This document shows positions 43,930 through 51,778 of a DNA stretch of 64,000 nucleotides, piece by piece. Source of the stretch: JAKQIM01 sp964633225 (GTDB lineage Bacteria > Chloroflexota > Anaerolineae > Anaerolineales > UBA4823); assembly GCA_964633225.1 (NCBI GenBank), contig CAZWFQ010000005.1:11744-75743 (forward strand). Direction: 5' to 3'. Position numbers and translations under genes: made by a program. Positions within the stretch are counted from its first letter, which is position 1, and every line of letters starts with the position of its first letter. Below the pieces are notes generated by a model that worked only from the letters and a program-made list of their open reading frames with translations, made no database searches and was not told the origin of the DNA.

Positions 43930-45096
43930 TTATTCTTTTGTCCGAACGCGTTTGGCAATGCTGTCTGCCAGCTTGAAAAACTGCTGCGAAGTCAGGTTAT
44001 CAGGGTGCTGCGAAACGAGGGCTGCATTGGCCCGCGCTGCCTGGTAAATAAGCTCGGGGGCAGCGGTGAACACAATGCCAATGGTATGTTTAAATTCTTT
44101 CTGCACCTGGGCCAGAGAGAACTGCATTTCAGAGCGTTGGCGGTTATATAGCACCGAGTTCACACGGCCTTCACCAAAGCCGCGTCCGGCCAATTCTTCT
44201 AGCAGCAGTTGAGAGCGGGTAATTGTGGTGGGGATTGGTTCCAGGGCAAGGATCAATTCGTCACAAACTGCCAGCACTTTATCTGTGATTGGAGAAATGG
44301 CTGGGCCAAGATCCAGGACAATGTAATTGGCCTGGTATGAAAGGTGGCGAGTAATCATCTCAAAGTGTGCATTGGCTGCCATGTACTTGGCATCTACTGG
44401 GTTATATGATGACAGCAGCAGCCGCACGTCGGATTTGTGCGTTAACAGCTCAGACTCGACATCCTTTGGGCCAATCTCGGCAGGGTTCTTTTGCAGCAGA
44501 CGGTTCATCCCTTCGGGATTTAGGTAGCCCAATTCAAGTGCCAGGCTGCCTTCACCGGGGCGCAGCTCAGCTACGATCACATCCTTGCGGGTGCGTGTGC
44601 GCAGGCAGATACCCAGGTTGATGGCAATCGTCGATACGCCCAACCCGCCTTTGGCGGCAATGACACCAATTACATACCCGCGTTCGCGAGATGGGGCTGC
44701 CGGAACAGCCGGGCTGCCGGTTTTGCGCCCTCGCGCCAGCACGGCTTTGACATGTGCAAATAGCTCGCGGGGCTGGGTGGGCTTGGTAAGATAATCATCT
44801 ACGCCCGCTTCAAAACCCATCACCTTATCATCCACCTGAGACTTGGCCGTGAACATGATGATGGGTGTCGATGCAGTGGATGTGTTGGCGCGCAGGCGCC
44901 GGGTGACCTCATAGCCATCCATATCTGGCATCATGACATCCAGTAAGATCAATTCGGGCTTCTCAGCCATTGCCATGGCCAATGCTTGTTGGCCGTTGCT
45001 GGCGGCTACAATTTGGTAGCCTTGGCGCTGCAACATCAAGCCAACCAGGCGCAGGGTATCGACATCATCGTCTACAACTAAGATTTTTTCAGGCAT
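43930..45096 (-). CDS. Response regulator with CpaE/MinD-like ATPase output domain
   Basis: The N-terminal receiver keeps every phosphorylation residue: VVDDDVDT acid pair, the acceptor Asp in LLDVMMPD and Lys in YLTKPTQ. The C-terminal 250 residues are a CpaE/ParA-like P-loop ATPase with a modified Walker A (VIAAKGGLGVSTIAIN) and the Walker B-like region IVLDLGPAISP. CpaE proteins position type IV/Flp pilus machinery, but no pilus genes are in the window. The ATG at 45096 is 8 bases from AAGGAG and is preferred to the GTG at 45105. The histidine kinase gene follows it, so phospho-control of an ATPase is likely. Confidence 0.9.
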   Translation of the reverse strand: MPEKILVVDDDVDTLRLVGLMLQRQGYQIVAASNGQQALAMAMAEKPELILLDVMMPDMDGYEVTRRLRANTSTASTPIIMFTAKSQVDDKVMGFEAGVDDYLTKPTQPRELFAHVKAVLARGRKTGSPAVPAAPSRERGYVIGVIAAKGGLGVSTIAINLGICLRTRTRKDVIVAELRPGEGSLALELGYLNPEGMNRLLQKNPAEIGPKDVESELLTHKSDVRLLLSSYNPVDAKYMAANAHFEMITRHLSYQANYIVLDLGPAISPITDKVLAVCDELILALEPIPTTITRSQLLLEELAGRGFGEGRVNSVLYNRQRSEMQFSLAQVQKEFKHTIGIVFTAAPELIYQAARANAALVSQHPDNLTSQQFFKLADSIAKRVRTKE

Positions 45097-45190
45097 GGAG
45101 GTCACTCCTTACAAAGATGACAGTCTATTTTGTATTGTCAGTCTAGCATAAACATTCAATCCAGGCAAGAGGATTAGGGGGATTTTAAGC

Positions 45191-45196
45191 TATAAT
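45191..45196 (+). promoter_or_regulatory. -10 box of tilS (leaderless type)
   Basis: A consensus TATAAT ends 9 bases before the ATG at 45206. The sequence 17 bases upstream is not a good -35, so only the -10 is called. Confidence 0.55.
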
Positions 45197-45205
45197 GACG
45201 CTAAG

Positions 45206-46496
45206 ATGCTAAAAGTGGTGCGCCAAGTTTTACAAAAAGATTGTTTTCTTGAGCCAGATGGCCTGCTGGTAGTCGGAGTGTCAGGTGGACCAGACAGCCT
45301 GTGCCTGTTGGATCTATTACGGCGCGCCGGTTACAGGCCGTTGGTGGCGCATTTGAATCATGGTCTGCGGCCCGAAGCCGCCCAGGATGCAGAAAGCGTG
45401 GCTGGCCTGGCGGCTCGTTTCGGCCTGCCCTACGTCCAGGCTGAGATTGATACACTGGCTTATGCCAAGGCGCATGGCCTCTCAATTGAAGAAGCAGCGC
45501 GTATATTGCGTTATCAATTCTTGTTTGAGCAGGCTCGCCAGCAGCATGCCCAGGCGGTGGCAGTGGGGCACACAGCCGATGACCAGATTGAAACAGTCTT
45601 AATGCATCTGCTGCGTGGTGCAGGCCTGGCGGGTTTGAAGGGGATGGTTTGCCGCCTACTGCCCAATCCGTGGAGCAGCGAGATTGCCTTGCTGCGTCCG
45701 ATGTTGAGCATCTGGCGCTCGCAGATTGTGGAGTACTGTGAGTATCATGGCCTGGAGCCGGTCTTGGACCGCAGTAACCTGGATACCACCTATTTTCGCA
45801 ACCGGCTGCGTCACGAGTTGATCCCTTACCTGGAAGGCTTTCAGCCGCGCTTACGCTCGAGCCTGGCGCGTATGGCTGAGGTATTGGCAGGGGAGGATCT
45901 GGTCTTGCAAAGCGTGGTTGAATCTGCCTGGCAGCAGTCTGTCTTGCGGCAGGGCGAAGGCTACGTGGTTTTTGACCGGCAAGCCCTGGCAGGCTTTCAG
46001 CCGGGCGTTCAGCGGCGTTTGTTGCGAAAAGCAATTGAGATCCACCGGCCCGGGCTGCGCGATATTGATTTTGATGACATTGAGCGCGGCCTGGCTTTTC
46101 TGGCGGCACCACCACAGACGAACCAGGTTGACCTGGTGGCAGGGCTGGGATTGTTCTTAGAGCAGGGCTGCCTTTGGNNNNNNNNNNNNNNNNNNNNNNN
46201 NNNNNNNNNNNNNNNNNNNNNNNNNNNNNNNNNNNNNNNNNNNNNNNNNNNNNNNNNNNNNNNNNNNNNNNNNNNNNTTTCGGCCTTTGGGTTTGGCTGG
46301 ACGGGTTGCCAAATTGTCAGACATAATGATAAACTTAAAGCTCCCGCGCCGGGCTCGCCGCAACTGGCCTTTAGTGTGTTCGGGTCAGGAGATTGTGTGG
46401 CTGCCGGGTTACCGCTTGGGGCATGTGGTGCGCGTCCAACCCACAACGCGCCGGGTCATACATCTGCATTTATATCGAGGAGAGGTGATGAGATGA
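45206..46496 (+). CDS. tilS: tRNA(Ile)-lysidine synthetase TilS, interrupted by an assembly gap
   Basis: The N-terminal PP-loop ATPase has GVSGGPDSLCLLDLL and AVGHTADDQIETVLMHLLRG, and the frame runs 324 residues to the gap. Beyond the gap the sequence in another frame (FRPLGLAGRVAKLSDIMINL, then PRRARRNWPLV) is the TilS C-terminal domain and ends at 46496. The shift of frame only reflects the arbitrary 100-N length. The enzyme modifies the wobble base of tRNA-Ile(CAU) to lysidine and is essential. Its TGA stop overlaps the ATG of the DUF47 gene by 4 bases. Confidence 0.92.
46178..46277. other. Assembly gap (100 N) inside tilS
   Basis: Placeholder gap of unknown size. An uninterrupted frame from tilS into the DUF47 gene appears only if exactly 100 bases are assumed. 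Confidence 0.99.
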
Positions 46497-47119
46497 AGTG
46501 GTTCAAGCGTAAACAAAAGAAACCCAACCGTTTTTTGGAACTGCTTGTGCAGCAGGCCGAATTAACGGTCAAGGGGATGGAGATCTTGAAACAGTACATG
46601 GCAGAGCCGGATGAGGGCCTGCGTGAACAGTTAGATAAGGTCGAAAAAGAAGCGGATGAAGTGCGTCGCATCTTGATCGATGATCTGAATCACACATTTG
46701 TCACGCCTTTTGACCGGGAAGACATCTTTTCGTTGTCGCTGGCCATTGATGACATGGTCGACTATGCTAATTCAACCTTGGACGAAATGGTGATGCTGAA
46801 GGTTAAACCCAACCAGTACCTGGGTAGGATCGCTTCGTTGCTATCCGATGCGGCGGTAGAGATCAACCGCTCGGTGCTGCGCCTGGAAGACCATCCCAAC
46901 GTGGCAAACGATCATGCCGTGCGCGCCAAAGCTCTGGAAAACAGGGTGGAATATGTGTATCGTGAGTCGTTGGTAGACCTGTTCTCAGCGCCCAAAGACC
47001 TGGATGGGGTGATGAAGATTCTTAAGCTGCGTGAGATTTATCGCCACTTGTCGAATGCCGCTGATCGCGGCGACCAGGCCGCTAACGTGATTGGTGATAT
47101 TGTGGTGAAGTGGATGTGA
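46493..47119 (+). CDS. DUF47/PhoU-like protein (phosphate transport accessory)
   Basis: The 208-residue all-helical protein (starts MKWFKRKQKKPNRFLE) has the DUF47 motifs KVEKEADEVRRILIDDLNHTF-type sequence, TPFDREDIFSLSLAIDDMVD and a C-terminal LKLREIYRHLSNAADRGDQAA. DUF47 proteins are usually next to a Pit-type phosphate permease and are related to PhoU. No pit gene is adjacent here, so it is an orphan or serves a transporter elsewhere. ATGA overlap couples it to tilS. Family assignment is firm; its partner is unknown. Confidence 0.9.
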   Translation: MKWFKRKQKKPNRFLELLVQQAELTVKGMEILKQYMAEPDEGLREQLDKVEKEADEVRRILIDDLNHTFVTPFDREDIFSLSLAIDDMVDYANSTLDEMVMLKVKPNQYLGRIASLLSDAAVEINRSVLRLEDHPNVANDHAVRAKALENRVEYVYRESLVDLFSAPKDLDGVMKILKLREIYRHLSNAADRGDQAANVIGDIVVKWM

Positions 47120-47126
47120 TCTATTG

Positions 47127-47172
47127 TTCTTAAACAAAAAGCGGGCCAACCGGCCCGCTTTTTGTTTAAGAA
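47127..47172. terminator. Bidirectional terminator between DUF47 gene and recombinase gene
   Basis: Arms of 21 bases (47127-47147 and 47152-47172) pair perfectly around AACC, with AAAAA in the left arm and TTTTT in the right. It ends transcription of both convergent genes. Confidence 0.92.
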
Positions 47173-48062
47173 ACAGACAACTTTTCCAGTTTCATTTTTA
47201 CTTCACGCCATTGGATCTTGGAGATGCCTAATTTTTGGCGCACTTTGTTGGGGTCTACATCTGACTGCCAGTCGCTCAAAGCACAGGTCCAGCGACACAT
47301 GTCGAACGAGAGATGTTTGCTCAGGCCAGCGGCTTCGCCCAGGTCTTCCAATAGATACTCCAGGCGGCGTGGCGACCATGGGAACAGGCGGTCGCTAATG
47401 GGATACTGGCCCTTGTACTCGTTGTAAATTTCCATCCAGTTCTCGGGCAGCGTGATCTTGCGCTCTTTGTAGCGGTGCTGGGGGCTGGCGTAGCGCACGA
47501 AGAGGATGGGGCCTTCGTCGACCTCAAGGTCAATGTGATTGGGGCTGATAGCCAGGCACTCACTCTTTTTGATGCCGGTGTTCAGCAGCAGGGTGATCAA
47601 TGCCAGCGGGCGCGCATCCGGCGGTTGGGTGCGGCGAATCTTTTCGGCTGCGGACAATACCGCCTCGACTTCGTCGGCAGTGAGTACCTGGGGAATGGGA
47701 CTGACTACAGAATGCTGTACTACCCGCTCAGCCGGGTCTACCAGGATCACGCCATATTGGTGCAGCCAACGGAAGAAGGCTTTGAGCGAGGTGATGCGGC
47801 GGGCGTAGGTCTTGGGGCTGCACGGCACATTGCGGGTATTCTGCATCCACTGTAAGAATAAATTCAGCTCATTGGTGCTGATCTCGCCCAGTGGGCGGTC
47901 AGGAGTTAGGAAGCCGGCTAACAGCAATACGTCGGCGGTGAAGGCTTTGATGGTATGAGGCGATTTGCCCTGGTCATTCAGGTAGATACGCCAGGCATTC
48001 ACCGCTGGGAGCAGGGGAGCCTGTGCGGTGATGTGAGTGAGGGGATTGTTTTCGGGAGACAT
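47166..48062 (-). CDS. Tyrosine-recombinase-fold protein lacking the catalytic residues
   Basis: The N-terminal SAM-like core-binding domain (AWRIYLNDQGKSPHTIKAFTA-type region) and the C-terminal XerC/D catalytic fold are both recognisable in 298 residues. The expected Arg I in TGLRxxE is Lys165 (TGIKKSE), HxxR reads DMCR (254-257), the LGH histidine is Ile280, and no Tyr is found in the nucleophile helix (WREVKMKL). Strand cleavage is therefore very unlikely. Only one such gene is here, without att-like repeats, so it is not an active integrase of an element. A DNA-binding regulatory role is inferred. Its promoter and inverted repeat suggest it is controlled. Confidence 0.82.
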   Translation of the reverse strand: MSPENNPLTHITAQAPLLPAVNAWRIYLNDQGKSPHTIKAFTADVLLLAGFLTPDRPLGEISTNELNLFLQWMQNTRNVPCSPKTYARRITSLKAFFRWLHQYGVILVDPAERVVQHSVVSPIPQVLTADEVEAVLSAAEKIRRTQPPDARPLALITLLLNTGIKKSECLAISPNHIDLEVDEGPILFVRYASPQHRYKERKITLPENWMEIYNEYKGQYPISDRLFPWSPRRLEYLLEDLGEAAGLSKHLSFDMCRWTCALSDWQSDVDPNKVRQKLGISKIQWREVKMKLEKLSVS

Positions 48063-48081
48063 AGATACCTCGCTTTCGCAT

Positions 48082-48099
48082 AGACTTTTCGTATAGTCT
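48082..48099. promoter_or_regulatory. Inverted repeat AGACT-N8-AGTCT over the +1 region
   Basis: The two 5-base arms (48082-48086 and 48095-48099) are symmetric and lie across the predicted transcription start. It is a candidate operator, possibly for autoregulation. The arms are short, so chance is not excluded. Confidence 0.4.
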
Positions 48100-48100
48100 T

Positions 48101-48130
48101 AGTTTAGCAGAAATAAAGCTTGATTGTCAA
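48101..48130 (-). promoter_or_regulatory. Promoter of the degenerate recombinase gene
   Basis: On the minus strand TTGACA (48125-48130) and TAAACT (48101-48106) are 18 bases apart. The leader to the ATG at 48062 is about 32 bases. Confidence 0.7.
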
Positions 48131-48205
48131 GTGAAACGAGGATATCTTGATGCAGCGCGGCAGCTTTGATGGCAGACCTGGGCGGTGCCTGGCTAAGGAT
48201 TGAGA

Positions 48206-48757
48206 TCAGAGTCCTAAATCTGGGGCGATGCGCCGCATCGCCAGGATCACATTCTCCACATGCTCCCATAACTCAACGCCGAATTCTTCGGCGGCCTTGG
48301 TGATTTCTTCTCGATTGGCGCCGGCGGCAAAAGAGCGATCTTTCCACTTCTTCTTGACCGAAGAGGCTTCGAGGTCGTAAAGCGCGCGTGAAGGGCGTAC
48401 CAGGGCGGCGGCGGTGATCAGGCCGGTAATTTCATCGCAGGCGAAGAGGGCTTTTTCCATGAGCGTCTCGCGTGTCACCCCGCTGTGATCGGCATGGCTG
48501 AGCACAGCGCGCACCAGTGGTTCTGGCACGCCGCGCTGGCGCAGGATTGGGGCCCCGGCTGTGGGGTGCTCTTCGAGCGTGGGGTGGATCTCCCAATCGA
48601 AATCATGCAGCAACCCGGCCAGGCCCCAGGTCTCGACATCCTCACCGTATTTTTCGGCGTAGAAGCGCATGGCGGCCTCTACCGCTAGCATGTGACGCAC
48701 AAGACTTTCATTTTTTACGAATTCACGTACAAGGGCGAGGGCAGTTGTTCGATCCAT
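48206..48757 (-). CDS. HD-domain hydrolase
   Basis: The 183-residue protein has an HD-type metal site: His in SLVRHMLAVEAAM, HD in LAGLLHDFDWE, and further ligands in HPTAGAPILR and AVLSHADHSG. Such proteins are usually phosphohydrolases on nucleotides; the HDIG subgroup includes a substrate pocket like this one. No extra domains are present. The substrate is unknown. The gene lies 9 bases downstream of the SanA-like gene on the same strand, so they are an operon. Confidence 0.88.
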   Translation of the reverse strand: MDRTTALALVREFVKNESLVRHMLAVEAAMRFYAEKYGEDVETWGLAGLLHDFDWEIHPTLEEHPTAGAPILRQRGVPEPLVRAVLSHADHSGVTRETLMEKALFACDEITGLITAAALVRPSRALYDLEASSVKKKWKDRSFAAGANREEITKAAEEFGVELWEHVENVILAMRRIAPDLGL

Positions 48758-48766
48758 GATTTACTC

Positions 48767-49423
48767 CTATGTGTCTGGGAAGATGGGCTCGGGGTTGCCG
48801 AGCACGGGCAGTGGGCGCAGTAAATGCACTTCAAACAGAGCATTCAGCGTAGCGGGCAACTCGCGCAGATTCCAATAGAGCAGGGAAGATCGCCGGTAAT
48901 CGCGCCGGTCTGCGGCAACCCCCACGGCATCCAGGCCCAGGGCCTGGCAGGTATAGATGGCGCGCGGCATGTGGAACCGCTGCGTTACCAGGATCACTTC
49001 GTGCAAGCCAAAGATCGCCCCGGCGCGGTAACAAGTATCATAAGTACTGCGCCCGGCATAATCGAGCACAATGGCCTCGTCGGGCACACCCAGGCTGATG
49101 GCATAAGTGCGCATGGCGGCTGGCTCATTGTATTCCACCACGCGGTTATCTCCGCTCATCAAGATCTTTTCAACCTTACCCGAAAAGTACAATTCTGCCG
49201 CGGTTGCTACCCGGTCGCGCAGTACCGGGGTAGGGCTGCCATCCCGCCACAAGCCGGCCCCAAAAACCACTGCTGCCGGCCTGGCGGGAACCTGGGCCAG
49301 GCCGTGCTGGCGCGGCCAGGTTGAGAGCAGGGCTAAAAGACGTGAAAGCAAAAGAGCAGATGCCCCGGCTACCAAGACCACTTTTAGCAGTTTGAGCACA
49401 CGGGTAATAAAACCATTTAGCAT
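48767..49423 (-). CDS. SanA/YdcF-like DUF218 membrane protein
   Basis: One N-terminal membrane span is followed by a DUF218 domain: AAVVFGAGLWRDGSPTPVL, LMSGDNRVVEYNEPAAM and VTQRFHMPRAIYTCQALG. Family members such as E. coli SanA affect envelope integrity and vancomycin sensitivity, but the reaction is not known. Several in-frame ATGs exist. The third codon ATG at 49423 lies 7 bases after TAAAAT (49431-49436), the spacing of other leaderless genes here, and is preferred over 49429. Confidence 0.85.
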   Translation of the reverse strand: MLNGFITRVLKLLKVVLVAGASALLLSRLLALLSTWPRQHGLAQVPARPAAVVFGAGLWRDGSPTPVLRDRVATAAELYFSGKVEKILMSGDNRVVEYNEPAAMRTYAISLGVPDEAIVLDYAGRSTYDTCYRAGAIFGLHEVILVTQRFHMPRAIYTCQALGLDAVGVAADRRDYRRSSLLYWNLRELPATLNALFEVHLLRPLPVLGNPEPIFPDT

Positions 49424-49492
49424 GAGCATGATTTTACCCCAGAAATCCTGAAAACAAAGGCAAACAGCGCAATTTCCAGTACCAGCTCAGCC

Positions 49493-49521
49493 TTGACATG
49501 CATAGACAACTGGGATATTAT
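49493..49521 (+). promoter_or_regulatory. Promoter of the PadR gene
   Basis: Consensus TTGACA (49493-49498) and TATTAT (49516-49521) are 17 bases apart. Transcription would begin near 49528, inside the palindrome that follows. Confidence 0.8.
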
Positions 49522-49533
49522 TCAACAAGTTGA
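49522..49533. promoter_or_regulatory. Candidate PadR operator TCAAC-AA-GTTGA
   Basis: A perfect 5-base-arm palindrome sits directly after the -10 box, over the expected +1. PadR proteins commonly repress their own promoter at such sites, so autoregulation is likely, though unproven. Confidence 0.5.
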
Positions 49534-49556
49534 GTATATAACAGTGGATACAAATT

Positions 49557-50123
49557 ATGTCTCTTGAACACGCTATTCTAGGATTTTTAAATTACGAGCC
49601 AATGACTGGTTATGAACTAAAAAAGATCTTCGACCAGTCCATCAAGCATTTTTGGCCTGCCAAGCAAAGCCATATTTACCGCGTTCTGCCACAAATGGAG
49701 CAAAAGAATTGGCTGACGGTGGAGGTGATCCAGCAGGATACACGCCCCGCGCGCAAGGTGTATCACCTGACCGAGCGGGGCCGGGCAGAGCTGCAAGCCT
49801 GGCTGGCGGCAGACCAACCGCCAGCAGAGGCGCGCCTGGCCTGGCTGATCCAGCTCTTCTTTGCTGGCCAGCTCAGCGACGAGGTGGTCTTGGGGCTGCT
49901 GGAGCACCAGGCTGCTCTGATCCGCCACCGTTTGCAGCGCCTGGGCAGTATCCCCGCTGAAAGCAGCCAACAAATGGATGGCAGCGAGACTGCAAGTGAC
50001 CGATTCTATTGGATGTTGACGGTGGATTACGGCGTGGCTAGTGCCATCGCCCAGCTTCGCTGGCTGGAAGAAGTGATTGCGCGTGTCAAACGCGGCCAAT
50101 ACGAGCTGCCGACGATCGGTTAA
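49557..50123 (+). CDS. PadR-family transcriptional regulator
   Basis: A winged helix starts at once (LEHAILGFLNYEPMTGYELKKIFD, then PAKQSHIYRVLPQMEQKNWLTVE) with the usual wing (TRPARKVYHLTERGRAELQAWL). The C-terminal 90 residues are the Vir_act_alpha_C-type dimerisation helices. At 188 residues this is the PadR-s2-like class. It normally represses genes next to it until a phenolic or toxic compound binds. The palindrome at its promoter and the Lnt-like gene 69 bases downstream mark probable targets. The inducer is unknown. Confidence 0.92.
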   Translation: MSLEHAILGFLNYEPMTGYELKKIFDQSIKHFWPAKQSHIYRVLPQMEQKNWLTVEVIQQDTRPARKVYHLTERGRAELQAWLAADQPPAEARLAWLIQLFFAGQLSDEVVLGLLEHQAALIRHRLQRLGSIPAESSQQMDGSETASDRFYWMLTVDYGVASAIAQLRWLEEVIARVKRGQYELPTIG

Positions 50124-50192
50124 CAAACTTGTTGTGTGCGGTGTTGTGCATCGCATACGGCAGTAATTATTTCTTTTCTTTGGAGAATTAAT

Positions 50193-51689
50193 ATGAACGA
50201 GCCTTCTTTGATCAAGCTTTCTAACCCTGTGCGAGTGGCTCTGGGCTTATTGGTTGCAGCGGCAGGCGGTCTGGCATTTATGCTGGCTTTTCCGCCATTT
50301 GAGATTTGGCCTCTGATCTTTATTGGTTGGGTGTTGGTGTTGTTCGCCCAATTCCGGTTGATGCCTCCCAAGCTGGGCTCGCTGGCCTCGGCCCTGGGTT
50401 TGTTCGTTTGGTTGCAGGGTTACCTGGGCCGGGTTTTTGCACCGGTTGGCACCTTCATGGCCTACCTGCCCTTGATCCTTTCTGTTTTTACCCTGTTTGC
50501 CGAGATGGGCTTGCTCCGTTTTCACGAGAAGACAGGCTACCGTTGGTTCGTTGCCTCAGGCATTGCCAACTGGGCTGGCACTGAGCTGATCCGCCTGTTT
50601 GTTCCCATTGCCGGCACCTGGGCCTTCATTGCCACGCCCCTCTTCAGACAGGTCTGGTTAATCCAGCCGGTGAGCGTCTTTGGGATCATTGGCCTGGGCG
50701 CATTGATCTATTTTGTCAACCTGGCATTGACCCTCACGGTGATGGGACTTTTCGACCGTCGTTGGAAGTTGGACGAAACAGTTGTGATCATCCCAGATCG
50801 CCAGTGGAAGCGCTGGATGACCGGCGCAGGGGCTGCTTTGGCCGCCTGGATTGTCATCAGCCTGGTGCTGCTGCGCCCCATGGATACCCCTCGCGTGAGT
50901 GTGGCGGCTATCCAACCAGCCAGGTCTCCCATCATCAATGCCAACCAGGGCAATGCTGACATGGTAAATGCCCTGCATGCCCGCATGATTGAACAGTCGC
51001 GTGAGGCCGCAGCGCAGGGCGCCCGGTTGATTGCCTGGCCAGAAGGTGGGTTCTTGTGGGATCCGCAGGTCGAGGATAAGCTGGACCTGGCCGGACTGGC
51101 CCAAGAAACCAATACATACCTGGCAGTGGGTTACGTGGTGAATATCCAAGAGGGCCTTTTTCGCAACGAGGCCACCGTGATTGATCCCCAGGGGCAGTTC
51201 TTGGGAGTATTTGGCAAGGATCACCCGGTGGTCTTTGGCGGCGAGACCAGCCCCACGCGCGGCACCTACCCAGTGTACGACACAGAGATTGGCAAGCTGG
51301 GCACCATTATCTGCTATGACCTGGATTACACCGATACGGCTCGCAAGCTGGTGCGCCAGGGTGCCCAGTTGATCGCTGTGCCCTCCAATGATTGGACCAC
51401 AATTGCCGACATCCATTACACCCACCTTGTGTTCCGTGCTGTAGAGAACCGCGTGGCCATGGTCAAGGCTGACGGCGGCTTTGATTCAGCCATCATTGAC
51501 CCGTATGGGCGCATTGTCAGCCTGGCCAGCTGCACCGAAGGCTGCGAGGCCACCGTGGTTGGCGAGGTACAGTTGGGTTCTGGAACCGGTACCTTGAACA
51601 CCCGCCTGGGCGATTGGGTGGGCTGGCTGGCCCTGGCTGGAATGATCTTCTTCATCTTCGGCAGCAGTTGGCTGGTCAAAAAGGCCTAA
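50193..51689 (+). CDS. Apolipoprotein N-acyltransferase-like protein (nitrilase domain on membrane anchor)
   Basis: The N-terminal half has about six membrane spans, and the C-terminal half is a carbon-nitrogen hydrolase domain. The catalytic Glu-Lys-Cys triad is visible as AWPEGGFLWD, VFGKDHPVVFGG and TIICYDLDY. This is the Lnt architecture, which acylates the N-terminal Cys of lipoproteins. The sequence is divergent, so a related amide hydrolase is possible. Lipoproteins are abundant in this window (HtrA-like, beta-propeller). The ATG at 50193 follows GGAG; an earlier in-frame ATG at 50136 has none. Confidence 0.8.
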   Translation: MNEPSLIKLSNPVRVALGLLVAAAGGLAFMLAFPPFEIWPLIFIGWVLVLFAQFRLMPPKLGSLASALGLFVWLQGYLGRVFAPVGTFMAYLPLILSVFTLFAEMGLLRFHEKTGYRWFVASGIANWAGTELIRLFVPIAGTWAFIATPLFRQVWLIQPVSVFGIIGLGALIYFVNLALTLTVMGLFDRRWKLDETVVIIPDRQWKRWMTGAGAALAAWIVISLVLLRPMDTPRVSVAAIQPARSPIINANQGNADMVNALHARMIEQSREAAAQGARLIAWPEGGFLWDPQVEDKLDLAGLAQETNTYLAVGYVVNIQEGLFRNEATVIDPQGQFLGVFGKDHPVVFGGETSPTRGTYPVYDTEIGKLGTIICYDLDYTDTARKLVRQGAQLIAVPSNDWTTIADIHYTHLVFRAVENRVAMVKADGGFDSAIIDPYGRIVSLASCTEGCEATVVGEVQLGSGTGTLNTRLGDWVGWLALAGMIFFIFGSSWLVKKA

Positions 51690-51690
51690 T

Positions 51691-51728
51691 ACAAACAAAA
51701 ACGGCGCTGATGCGCCGTTTTTGTTTGT
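51691..51728. terminator. Terminator after the Lnt-like gene
   Basis: Arms of 17 bases (51691-51707 and 51712-51728) pair perfectly around TGAT and end in TTTTTGTTTGT. It separates the PadR/Lnt transcript from folC-lon. Confidence 0.9.
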
Positions 51729-51740
51729 GATTAACGCCTC

Positions 51741-51769
51741 TTGCATAGAGGGGGTCAAACGGGTACAAT
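51741..51769 (+). promoter_or_regulatory. Promoter of the folC-lon operon (near leaderless)
   Basis: TTGCAT (51741-51746) and TACAAT (51764-51769) are 17 bases apart, with 9 bases to the ATG at 51779. Transcription would begin about 2-3 bases before the start codon. Confidence 0.75.
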
Positions 51770-51778
51770 CCGTGAACG

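Noticed and set aside
45206..47119. Single long frame that would fuse TilS and the DUF47 protein
   Set aside because: It crosses the 100-N gap, and the true TilS C-terminus is in another frame after the gap and ends at 46496.
47166..48062. Integrase of a prophage or integrative element
   Set aside because: Catalytic residues are missing, there is no tRNA or att-like direct repeat, and neighbours are housekeeping genes.
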